Assembly: GCA_013076295.1 (NCBI GenBank)
Contig: RQOL01000616.1
Coordinates: 6,476,392-6,540,391 of the forward strand
Reading direction: 5' to 3'
DNA length: 64,000 bases
Source of the DNA: Sanderia malayensis
Lineage: Eukaryota > Cnidaria > Scyphozoa > Semaeostomeae > Pelagiidae
The first letter of the stretch is position 1. Every line of letters begins with the position of its first letter. The position numbers and the translations under genes are program-made. Positions 12,511 to 24,000 of the stretch are shown in pieces. The notes under the pieces are model-generated. The model searched no databases. It was given only the letters and a program-made list of their open reading frames with translations, and was not told the DNA's origin.

Positions 12511-14845
12511 TTTTACAGAGAACACAAGGTGGCCCTAAAATTGCACTAGACTGCACTGGAAGAGAAATTTTTCACCATTCAAAATCATTTCCATCAAATG
12601 CAGAGCAAAGTTAATGGAAATGTCTTTCTCATCTTTTCTGGGAGATTTATCAAAGATTTTGCAGAGGTAGGTGGAAAAGATAACACAGTGTGACATTTTT
12701 CAAAGTAGTAGGTAGTAGAATATTTCAAGATTTGGGACACAAGGATGACACAGATATTTTCCACAATTTATTCATCCATATAATATGTTTCTTGCTTGTT
12801 ATAATTCATCATGCAGTCCCAATGAATGAAGTCTTTTTGCCTGTCTTGGATATAATTGCCAAAATTTCATCTGATGACAGGTCACTTTCTACCCATACTC
12901 TCTGTTTCTCCAAGCTGATCTCAAAATTTGACACACCTGAAAAGACATGCATCTTATGCATACATTCATAACAGAAGTAGGGAATCAAATCTGTGAAAGT
13001 CAATAAGATTTTTGAAAACGCTTACCTTCTTTCTTCTTTAAAACCCTTTCAACGGCACCTGAACAGCCTCCACAGGTCATTTCAACTTGGTATTCATGCT
13101 AAATATCAGAATAAAAAATTTCAGAGAACCGAATTTTTTAACGGTCAATGGTTCATCAACTGATGATAAAGTCGAGGGTGCTAGAAGGGCCTATAGGATT
13201 AGATTTCCCTTCACTCTTTTCAATGAACAGTATAATAATGACTATGCAATATTAGCTAATAAATTAATTTGGTATTTATTATTACCTTTGGCATCTTGTT
13301 GAGCGTTGTGGTAATACAACGGTTTTGGAAAAAATATTATTTTCCGAGGAGACTGCACTTGTACTACGCTTTGAGGAAACTAAACAAAGTGATACCATAA
13401 ACTCCAGTGTTCTGTTCTCACTTTCCCTCATGTAAAATTCCTCAGATTTTCACGAAAAATTCCTCAGATTTCCTGAAAATTCCTCAGAATTGCAATATCC
13501 TGTTTTTAAAACACCTACACTGCAAGAATGAGTGTGTTTAGAGGTGTATGAAAGGATAATAAGGTAAATAAATTGTAAAAATGATAACAGTTGTAAATAA
13601 GAAAAAATATAAAGGGTAGTCGCAGCCAGGGCTCTCACTTCGCGTCATGTAAAAATCCTTAGAATTTCACGAAAATATCCTTAGATTTTACAAAAATTGC
13701 TCAGATGCATAATAATAATGATAATGATAATAATACGAATCTTTATACAGGAATTGACACTCCAACATGTAGTGTTGTTATCAACATGTGGTAAATTTTC
13801 TTAATTTGCACAATTTTGGTTTTTTGGCAGTGGCACATAACTGAAAAATCACAACTGCCGTGATTTACAAATGGTCAATCGCAAAGCTGCCTTCATGCTA
13901 AGCCGGGAAACATTTCTCACACCTAACTATTCTATTTGCTTGGTGATAGGGCAACCAACCAATATATTTGGGTGGGGAAGTGCCACACACAATTACTAAA
14001 ATTGCCGAAGATTGACACTTGCACTGCCAGCACTTGCATAATAGATTTGTGTAGTTTTGTTCTGTTTAACTTTTCTTAGTATGTTGTGTTTTATTTCTAA
14101 ATTTTGGAAAATTCCTTAAAAAATCCTCAAAAACTTAAATTCCTTAAAAGTATCCTTAAAAATCTCCTAAATTCCTTAGTTTAAGGAAAAATCCTTAAAA
14201 GTGAGAGCCCTGTCGCAGCCTTGCAGGACATTGGTGGGCCTGATTCCCACAAAGGAGGGGGGCTTGAGAACCAAGAAGTTGCATGCCCATGATCTTAAAT
14301 TAGTCAATTCAATTCAATTTAGTTTCAATTCAAGCTTTTGTGCTTTTGATAAGCTTAGGGCACCCAGAAAAAGTCAAAAGAGCTATCAAGCCATGATGAT
14401 ATCTCATGGTGATTCACAAGTTTTTCATGGCAAATGCCCCTCCATTCCTAAATTTTGCCCCCCAGTCACAGTGTTTTTGACCTCATAAAATTATCCCTTT
14501 TAAAATAATTTTCAGTATCACGACAAAGTGGGCTATTATCCAGGGAATTAATGTGAACAAATAAAATTCTGGAAAAAAATTTAATAAAATAAACTTAACC
14601 AACTAACTTCACCATTATATCAATTTTCAAGGGGTATTCCCCTCGAAAAGTAAGAGCAGATTGCCAAGAAATGGTTTTCAAATCAATTCAAACTACTCAT
14701 ATATTCGGGTACTAATACATATTAATACATAATGAAACAACAGTGAAAATTACATTTAATACAAGAGAAAATACGAAGTTGCAATAAATGTCAAACTCTC
14801 TCTTTCGTGCTTTATTTCTGGCCAAATTTGCGTTGCGCTTCTCTA
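12511..14845. other. Intergenic region between two convergent genes
   Basis: This lies between the 3' ends of CWH43 (plus) and the ZCCHC24-like gene (minus). It is AT-rich and no ORF resembles a known protein. It holds a block of CCTCAGATTTTC(A/C) repeats (13440-13495) and a hAT-like element at 13627-14212. Confidence 0.6.
13627..14212. mobile_element. hAT-like non-autonomous transposon with target duplication
   Basis: The termini CAGGGCTCTCACTT (left) and AAGTGAGAGCCCTG (right) are perfect 14-bp inverted repeats, and CAGGG is a typical hAT start. The same 7 bp, TCGCAGC, directly flank both ends (13620-13626 and 14213-14219); hAT elements usually make 8-bp duplications. Sub-terminal repeats of AAATCCTTA motifs run inward from both ends. 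No transposase ORF. Confidence 0.8.
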
Positions 14846-15463
14846 TTAAGGGTACGCATTTCTGCAGTTGCGTCCAATTTTCTTACATTTCTCACACAAA
14901 TCCTCTCTGTGCGGCTTACGAGAATCATAGCGTTCGTCATCGTCATCACTGTCATAGGGGTTAGGTTGTAGCTTCTTCTGGGCATACGGGTAGACGTTGA
15001 TTTTGCAACTACTGCACTGTTGTCCCATGTCTGCCCAGCTATTGCCACTGGACCATTTGTGTTTGCATTGCGGGCATTGGAAATCTCCGTAAACACGGTC
15101 TTTACCTTGATATGGCGTCAAACCCTGTTGTAATGAAATTATATATATACATTCTTACTACATAATACGTATATATATATGTATTTGAACCCATGTCCGC
15201 TTTAGTGAGGCGACCATACAAGACTCGGATTTTGGGGACATTCAACATGGCCTGCTTAACAAAGTGTCTGCCTGTTAAATGGTTGTTTTCGTCGTTCCCT
15301 CCCAGCAAGGATTGACTAAGAATATTGAGGCTCAAAATTGCCAAAAAACAATGGAAATTTAAGAATAACAATAAAAAGATCGAGGCTCAGCATAAGTTAA
15401 GATATTCTTATAAAAAAGTGTGTAAATTCAATTGAAAGTTGTTTTACTTACTCTGCCAACCAT
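14846..15463 (-). CDS. ZCCHC24: ZCCHC24-like 3CxxC zinc-finger protein
   Basis: Two exons: 15463-15452 (only MVGR) and 15124-14846, giving 96 residues. An in-frame stop lies upstream of the ATG. The start GLTPYQGKDRVYGDFQCPQC, followed by a KWSSGNSWADMGQ block, CSSCKINVYPY and a final CEKCKKIGRNCR, follows the order of the C-terminal zinc-binding core of ZCCHC24; the ZAR1 family has a related domain. Paired CxxC motifs at roughly residues 20-23, 42-45 and 83-86 are likely metal ligands. An acidic DSDDDDE stretch separates the two halves. The vertebrate protein is about 2.5 times longer, so this is little more than the zinc-binding core. The family is thought to bind RNA; its role here is unknown. 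Confidence 0.85.
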
Positions 15464-16777
15464 GATTTGATGATAAAGCTGCTTCTCTTACAACTGTCCA
15501 AGTTTTCTTATATAATTATGTGTCAAGTTGTACTTGCAAACCAGTGAGCAAGTTTGTTAGCGAGTAAACACAGCCTTCTCCTTGCATATATAACAGCAAC
15601 TGATCTTATCTGCCTTTTCCCTATTATTTATGCTGTTTTGTCTTATCAGAATTTCTCGAAGTTTCCATGAATTTCCATACACGAAAACAAAACCTGATTG
15701 GTCCAAACGTGTTTTGCAGGTAATTTTTAGCAATGACCTCATCACCAGACAAAAGGGGATATCGCTATAAATACTGAGAATTCGTCTTGTTTGAGGAAAA
15801 TAAGGAAGATTCCGTTAAAAAATTTACTAGTATTTTTTGCCCTCAAATAAATAATTTTGCCATCGTTATTAATTATTAAGGGTTGAGCATCTTACTGGGT
15901 CTTGTCCTTTTTGAAATGTCGCCTCCAAAACGCATGGAACGGTTTGTCATATTTTATTCTTATTTTCAGGTTTGTCATATTTTGTTCATTCTCAAAAACT
16001 ACTTCTGAGATTTTAGTAGCACTTCTGAGAATTTGAAACTACTACACGTTTTTTTATAAGAAACCTGGCTCAAGGCCTAGTGGTAAGTTTCTTAATTTTT
16101 AGCCACATTTTAGTTCTAAAAGTTTCTTAAAAGTTTCTTCATTTAATGAAAAAAGTTGCAGTGAAAAGGAAGAAAAAAACAAGGATGTAGCAAAATATTA
16201 GTATTACAACAAAGAAAAATCGTCAATGCGAAAAATCCTCATATGGAGCCGACAATGTTATGCTTAGCACATAAAACACACTTACTGCAGTTGATATTTG
16301 TTGAATCCGTAAAGGAAAAACATGTTTCCGAAATTTCTAATGTTTCTAACATTTTCTAACATTTCCTTGTAGTTCTAAAAGTTTCTTAAATTTTAGGGCG
16401 TCTAGATCTAGGTTTCTTATAAACCGGTTTCTTATAAAAAAAAACAACGTGTACTACCAATTTCAAACCACTTTCAGATTGCAAATTTTAAAATACTTAT
16501 CAAATCGTAAAGTCAATTTTCGAGCTTTCAAGGGGGGCTTATTATTTGTCGGCACAGAATTTTAATATTTTATGAAGTCACAGAATAATATAAAAAATCC
16601 ACAGACAAAATGAAACTGTTGTAGCACTCAATGTGCAATATATGATTCAAAACAATATTTACAAGTTATATCAATATTGTTGCACTTATAAGCTTTCTTC
16701 TAAGCCGCTCAAAATTATTAGAAAACACAACCAAACGACTAATTATCCGATTAAAATACAAGGCAATTCCATTTTGT
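15464..16777. other. Intergenic region with an inverted-repeat element
   Basis: This separates the 5' end of the ZCCHC24-like gene from the 3' end of RFC3 (both minus). It is AT-rich, with no convincing ORF. It includes the inverted-repeat element at 16030-16467. Confidence 0.55.
16030..16467. mobile_element. MITE-like element with about 40-bp inverted ends
   Basis: The left end (ATTTGAAACTACTACACGTT then TTTTATAAGAAACC) is matched in inverted form by GGTTTCTTATAAAA... and AACGTGTACTACCAATTTC at the right. Repeated GTTTCTTAA blocks fill the interior. Non-coding. Confidence 0.6.
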
Positions 16778-19700
16778 TCAAAATAAGTCAGCCATTCCTT
16801 CTTCAAGAAATCGTTTGTAAATGCTCATAAACTTGGCAACAAATGCCTCCAGGTGATAAATGGCTTTCGTGCCAAGTTGCAAACGGTGCTCATAATGTGC
16901 GGCTATTTGTGTCACTTGAGTTTTCAAAGTCCCATCACAACTTTTCATTATTTCCTTGAGCAGGCCCTGAAATTAAAATGGACAATTGCTTATCTGAAAA
17001 GACTTTTATTCATCAGTTGTTGGACGTGAATCAGACATGTGTAGATACCGCAATGTGTTTAAAAGACTGTACTATTTATTCGAGGCATTGCGTTTGCAAT
17101 TGAATTGCAATTGAAATACACAAGCATTAACAAGGGCATAGCTGTATAGATGTGCAGCAATAGCAGCATTAGACCAATGAGAATTTGTCAAGGTTCTCAC
17201 CTTTATAATAACATCCGGTGGAATACAGTGGACAAGTAATTCATACAGCCTGCCTCTCACCTCCAGTAATCTGTAACAAAACAGTGTCACGGTTAAATTT
17301 CCACCACCAAGAAGAGAGTGTGAGAAAGTCATAAAACATGTACTAAATGTCTACTATGTATTCTACTACCACCATATTGTACTACTACATGTATGTATAC
17401 TATACTATAACGAAATTGATATCTTTTTACTATATGATTATGATCATGGCACGATTCGATGATTCGAGCAAGGTTCACACTCAAACAAAGGTCGAGCTGG
17501 AACAAAGATTGGAGTCGACAAAATTATAGACTGCAACAAAGTCAAAGAAAATTTTAATCGAAACATATTTTGTTCAAGTACATTCCGGACTCGAGCTGAT
17601 TCCGGACTGTGCTTGAACAGAGATTCGACTCGAGCGACGGGCTGGTAGAATGAACGAATTTCTGTCAATACTGGTAGATTTTACCACATCAGACACTAAC
17701 GAATTAACGTAAATCTTCCACGAGACTCAAACACAGCATTACACGTTAATTGCGGATGAAATAGTTGCCACGGATACGTGCCTTGATGGACTTTGTTGTT
17801 CTATTATCGCGGATGCAGTTTGTTGAAGAAATATTTCCCAGTCTGGCTCCTGGAGCTGTTGATCGACAGAAAACGGATACCTTGTTGAAAAACAAAAATA
17901 ATTACAACATTAGAAAAACAGGCGCGAAAGACAAGTCTCGCAAGATGCTAGGCGTTACATATTAGAGATACGAAGATTTATATTTTGCAGCATAAAAAAA
18001 TCACGACACTACTTTACTTTACACAAAGTATCATCAATAAGTATAATAAGAATGCCGTGAAGTGTCTCTTTCAGCAATTACAGTGCTCTATACCATGATA
18101 GGTGGAGCAAAATTATAATATGAACATGACCTTACTTTTAAGTTGCATCCTAATAAATCGTAGCCGTAATTCACTGGATAACACGGATGTCATTAAGTCT
18201 GACTGATAATCAATTCCGTTGGATTGTCTTATTTCATTTGAAAATTCACTAAATTCAGAGACACTGAAACGTTGCTAGAAGTATCATCAAGGACCAGCAC
18301 AGGCTGGGCAAAGATTTTATTAATACGTACTGTTGAACCCTGCATGCTTCACAAATCAACAGAGCTCTGCGTAGATTCCCCTCGGATTTCTCTGCAATTT
18401 TAACAGCGAGTTCAGGCGGAAGAACAAGGCCTTCTTTTTTGCACACATTCTGCAATGCCTGACAAATCTACGAAAAATACCCAGAACAAATATTAACCAA
18501 ACTAGACGGTAGTGAACATTGACAATGATTGAGCTTGGAAAATGCTATTTTTTGTTCAAAAACATCAGTTCTCAAAATCATTCTTTTAGCTATTATTCAA
18601 GAGCAAAAGTTCATTATCTATATATACCTGGTCATTGTTTGGTGCGGCGACTCGTATTCCAAGGCAACGACTTCTGATTGCAGGAATGACTTTGCTTGTC
18701 GAGTTGCAGCATAAGATAATTCGACACGTTGCAACATATTTCTCCATCGTACGACGCAAGGCATGTTGGGCATCTTTTGTCAACCTGTCCACTTCCATCA
18801 AAACAACAACTGTAACATAGAAAGGAAACACAATGGATCTCTGTCTGGGAGAGGTTTAAATTGCCTTTGCTTAATTGGAGCCTCAAATTTGTTAATACTC
18901 ATCTACTCTTCCTGAAACTAAAACTAAAACTAAAAACTAACATTGACAATAATCATGATTATTGTTGTTGCAAGACCTTAAAACCAATTCTCTGGAATAT
19001 CTCATTTCCATTTCATAACTCCTTCATGATAAAAGTTCAGTTAACTGCATAACTAAATAAGTTACAAATTACTGGATTGCGACTTAGGCTGTTAGACAAC
19101 TATTACCAATATGGGTCCAGTTGGTATAAACCCTTACCCCCAGAACGTTCTGGGGATTAATTACCGGTCTCAGAAGGATGGACAGCTGAGTTGACTAATG
19201 GCTTTCCTTCATGGGTTAGAGCGTACCATATGTGGGCTTGAACCCATGAAGAAGGAAATCCTTCAAGGAGGCAAAATCCAGCACCTTAACCACTAGGCTA
19301 CACTACCATAAACATTTCTTTGGAAATGCTTGCCCCATGGTACAATTTACCCATGGATTAATTAACCCAAAATTACATATGACATATTAACTTAATTTTC
19401 AATATGTCATAAAGTTCTATTAAGTCCCAAGGGACTTAAATAAAATTCTTAAATAAGCTTCAGAAAACTGTTTGCGTATCATAATTCCAGCACTGTTTAC
19501 ACTTTTCAAAGCAATGGGGGCTTAATTTGAAATATTGTTTCAAAAGGGAGGACTTTTAGAGAGAGAGAGGGGGCGTAATAGAGCTTTTATGGAATGTATG
19601 TTTAAATAATAGCAAGTGTATTTGTGTCTATCAAGATAGACTCAGTGAAGAGTAGAAACATGCAATCGTACCAAGTAGTTATGAACCAATAGATCTGCTG

Positions 19701-20652
19701 CTGAACAACAACACTGTCTTTTGTAAGTTACTGACCTTTGAAAGCCTTCTGTGAACTGGAGTCAAGTTGGTTCATCTGTGCAGCAGTCTTGATCAGTTCT
19801 TGAATGACCACCCGATCATAAATTCCTGCATCACTGGTAAACAAAAACACCATGTCCATTACACATACTATACAATATGGATTTTTTTGCAATACAGCAA
19901 AGTGGAGATGGACTTTCTTTATCATGACACACTGCTGAATTTGTTGAAGTCTGCATTATTTGGCAGATAGATAGATGGATGAAATAAATAAAATGCTGTA
20001 GATTTTTCCTGCACAGGCAATGGATAGCTTCTGTGTAGGAGAAGTATGTTGAAAGGATATTTCATGTTTCCCATTCAGTGATTGTCTGTGCCTACCTTGG
20101 GTTTATCTCAATGTGGTAATTACTTGATATAGTTGTGATCTCTATCTTTTTACTTCCAGAACTGGCCTGTCAATAGTATTGAAACAAAATCAGAATGCTT
20201 CCAAATAGCAAGGAAGAATGAAAAACAAAAAGTAACCTGATTCTGAGTCTTTCAAGATTGTCACATTAATACCTGAAATGTCTGCTGATCTAACTTGAGC
20301 TTCTCTGCACCATTTCCATACATTTCTTTCAAAATGCACATGATCCTTGTTTTCTTCCCAGCACCAGGGGGGCCATACACAAGTAGGTGGGGGAAATCAC
20401 CCCCGTTAATCTTCGGGAAAAGAGAATATAGTATAAAATATTAAATATAAATAGAATATTGTAATTGAGCAAAAACATGCAATTATGTGTTGGCATTCCC
20501 CCGCTTGTAAATTGTTAGTCATGTAGCCATTATCATTTTGTCATATAGAACCTATGCCAGCTTACAAGTTTCTTAAGATGCTGTGCTTGATCAGTGTGAT
20601 ATGTGAGTTTAGATAATGCATTTGGTCGATGTTTATCTATCCAAAGACTCAT
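16778..20652 (-). CDS. RFC3: Replication factor C subunit 3 (clamp-loader AAA+ subunit)
   Basis: Nine exons in transcript order: 20652-20566, 20410-20273, 20166-20096, 19833-19736, 18809-18628, 18467-18331, 17880-17782, 17270-17201, 16966-16778. They give exactly 356 residues, the human RFC3 length. [10 protein letters not shown] at the N-terminus, Walker [10 protein letters not shown], the [20 protein letters not shown] block, SRC in [18 protein letters not shown] and the C-terminal helical collar ([12 protein letters not shown]..., [19 protein letters not shown]) are all present. RFC3 is part of the pentameric clamp loader that places PCNA on primer-template junctions in the nucleus. Intron 7 (17781-17271) begins with GC instead of GT; only that donor keeps frame and the conserved SPSRLLEV join. 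The start lies 441 bp from the divergent CORO7 start. Confidence 0.96.
19225..19305 (-). repeat. tRNA-derived SINE head
   Basis: On the minus strand an A-box (TAGCCTAGTGG, 19300-19290) and a B-box (GGTTCAAGCC within 19245-19234) are spaced as in a tRNA-like Pol III promoter. The intervening arm does not fold as a normal tRNA, so this is a tRNA-derived SINE head rather than a gene. It lies in RFC3 intron 4. Its 3' limit is not clear. Confidence 0.6.
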
Positions 20653-21093
20653 GATCTAGAAACAGAAATAAAGAAATCTAATTATAACAGTTTATTAAAA
20701 AATATGGAAAGCTGTTGATAGACGTGACCTCCTCCAAAAATGCTGTTGTAGGGCAAGAATATTACAAATATGTGACACATTAAATCTGTTATACACAAAA
20801 ACGCATATTATTTTTGGGGAAATGAGTGCTAACAATCTAGAATGATCTTACGCTGATAGCATTTGTCTAATTCATCCACTTTATTGCTGCCCAAGTTTGA
20901 TCGACGGCACACACAATGTAAAAGCATGGGCAAAGATTAGGCCTATAAAGTTGGCGGGAAAGTCACTTTGGCGCATACTGAAAATCGTCATCCCCTCGAC
21001 TCGAAAAGTTTTGCAGGAAGTGAGAAGCCAAAGAAATTGCCGAAACTTAATAATCAAAGTAAAAGCTACCAAGTTGTTGAACTATTGGGAAAC
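20653..21093. promoter_or_regulatory. Divergent promoter region between RFC3 and CORO7
   Basis: The two ATGs are 441 bp apart and face away from each other, so the interval must contain both transcription starts. I see no TATA box in a clear position. An open frame without an ATG extends upstream of the CORO7 start, which makes 21094 the first usable ATG. Confidence 0.55.
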
Positions 21094-24000
21094 ATGTTTA
21101 GATTCAAAGTATCAAAGTTCAAGAATGCTGCACCTAAATTTCCAAAGCGGGAGGTAAATTAATGCATTTACAAATACCAATGTTTTCATGCCTCATAATG
21201 CGATGCGAGCACCTTTCTGGCTCAAGGAAGTAGTTTGCGTGGCCACGAAATTTTTATTCAGAAAACTCCACATAATTCTGCAAAAACGTCACTCCAACCA
21301 AATATCCAACGTTTAAAAGTTGAGATTTAGCAAATCAATCACAATATTAACAACCTAATTTCGTTTTCATAGAGATGTTTTGTTTATTCGTACACACCCC
21401 TCCCTTACTACTTGTTCGCTTTAAAAAATTTTACGGTTGTTGCAGGTGTAATTTTCCATAATTTTATATGCTTTAAAACAAAATTCTACTGTTATTATTA
21501 TGCTTAGTATTATTTCTTTGAGAATAGATAGGGATGGAATGATTTTTAGAATGACATGCCCCTTTTTAATGATAAGAAACAGGATATGAAATTGAAGACC
21601 ACCTCAACTCAACTGCAGCTACTTTTTTAATTAAACGATCCCATGAGATGTTTCACCTTGCTTTTCTACGTTACCACACTTAGTTTCTTTTGCTTGTTTT
21701 ATTTTATTTATTTTTTTAACTAATTATCAATCTTGATGATGATTGTATTTCATACTAAATTCAGACTTTCTGCTTATCAAGCATATGTTTTTTCACTATC
21801 CTGACACTAAATCTTGTTTTTTTCCAGTTGTTCATTGTGTTCTTTTTTTCTTTCTTTTTCCTTCAATGATAGAGACTTGTATGACATTAATTCTACATTA
21901 CCAAGTTTTCTTCTTTTTGTTCTTCAGCAATGCTTCACTGATGCTCCCATTGGTACAATGATGAACTCTGCTGGCAACCACATTGCAGCAAGTTGCAAAT
22001 TCATTGCTTTCAATAGTGAACTTGGCGGTAAGTTGATTTGCCACATCCATATTTTTAGATAATTCCAGACCTTCTCACATTTAGATGCTTCATTAAATAA
22101 TGATATTTTGTGAGTCAATCTATGTCTGAAGTCAGTTATCATAGTTCATAAATTGATTTAATGTTGTGCTATTCTGTCTTGAAGGTGGGCATGGCATTGG
22201 AGTGGTTGGTCTTGAAGATTATGGACGCCTGCAAAGGTCAATGCCGATAATTCATGGACATTCAGGTAAATTATGTTCAGTCACTGGGTTACTTGAAATG
22301 ATGCAGATGGTCATGGTTCAAACCATTCAAACTCTCACACTTGGATGATTTTTGCAATGAAATGCCCTTATGCCCCCAATTTTTTATGACATGACATGCC
22401 CCTATGCAGCTACACTCCTGCAATTTCTCAATTAGAATCAATCTGAAGTTTATACTGATATTGAATCTGTTATTCCTCCCATATTCGAATAATTGAAGGA
22501 GCATGGTCATATTTTTTCACTCATTCTGCTACAACTTTGAGATGTCTTTCTGACATGTTTCCAAATTGTTAACATTTCTCATTTATCATTTCACTTGACT
22601 TTACATTTTTGGCAGTTAGCTTAGCTGGACAAACTTTCTGCTTTATTTTCTAGATTTTGTTTCCGATATGCACTTTTCTCCATTTGATGATTGCATGCTT
22701 GCAACTGGCTCATTTGATGGAGAGGTACTTGCAATGTATCAATGCTATTTTTAGCAATAAAACACAAACTACTTGTTTTATTATATTAAAGACCCTATGC
22801 ACAAGTTATGTAAATCCTCTTGGGCATTTATTAACAGTGTTCAAGGAAATTTGTCTGTTTTGAAGGTCAAAGTGTGGAAGCTTCCAGAAGAAGGACTGGT
22901 AGAGACATTGTCTCATGGTCATTTCTCAATGCCAGCTTGCAAGGTTGGTTGCTAATAGGACCTTGCAGTGGTCAAAGTTTTGATGTTGAATTGTAAATCC
23001 TCGCTTAAATAGATGCTGTTTATTAGTGTAACTAACATAGCTTGGGGTTGTCTCTGACCTTTAGGAACCCCAAAGGAGTCTCAGGATTCCCTTTTTTCTT
23101 GTTACCTCCTGAAGGGGGGTCATAGCTTGACAATACTGAACAGCTTGAGCTATCCCCATTTTACTAACAATTTTGATATAGAGCATTTTACTCAATGTCA
23201 ATTTTTACTTTAATTCTACAGGGAAGAGTGGAAAATGTTCTTTTTCATCCAGCTGCTAACAATGTGAGCGTCGTCTAAGATTTAATATTTTGATGCAATT
23301 AGAAATATCAATTTGTAGAATGTAAAATACCAATTCAATGAATTTTTAAAAACTATTTGGTGCTACCTGTTTTTATTAAGATGTTTAAGCTTCTGATTTT
23401 TATGCTACTTAATAGCTGCTTTCCCTGGGTTTTTGCACATTGTTTTTACACGTGTTTTTGTTTCAATATATGTTAGGTGCTTTCCGTGACTTCTCAGAGT
23501 ATTGTCAGCATTTATGACGTTGAAAGGTCATCTTTGAAATATGGTAAGTTCAGTTGTTTATGGCATTTTTTTATTCTCCACTGTTCATCACTTCATTGTA
23601 TTTTTGCTCATATTTGTTTGGATTGGAAATTGAGATTTATCAATTGTTCTGTGCCCAAAATTCTGGATTTCATTCAACCTCTTTACCAGGACAAGATCAA
23701 TAATAAATTAAATTAGATTCAATGTTAATAAGCAATAACTAATTTATGGCATTTTTAAATATTTTGCTACTTTTGTTCAAATGACAGCATCAATCATTTT
23801 ACTCTTAACTCTTTAACTTATTAAGTAACATTATTGTACTGTAAGGGGTGGCATTATCCCTATCTATCTACCTATCTGTCCATCTACCAAATAATGCAAA
23901 CTTCAACAAGTTGAAGGTTATTGCATATAACAAAAAAGAGAAAAAGAAATTAAAAGAAAGCAAATAGTGATCTGATCTACTCCTCTAAGTCAGAAATTTT

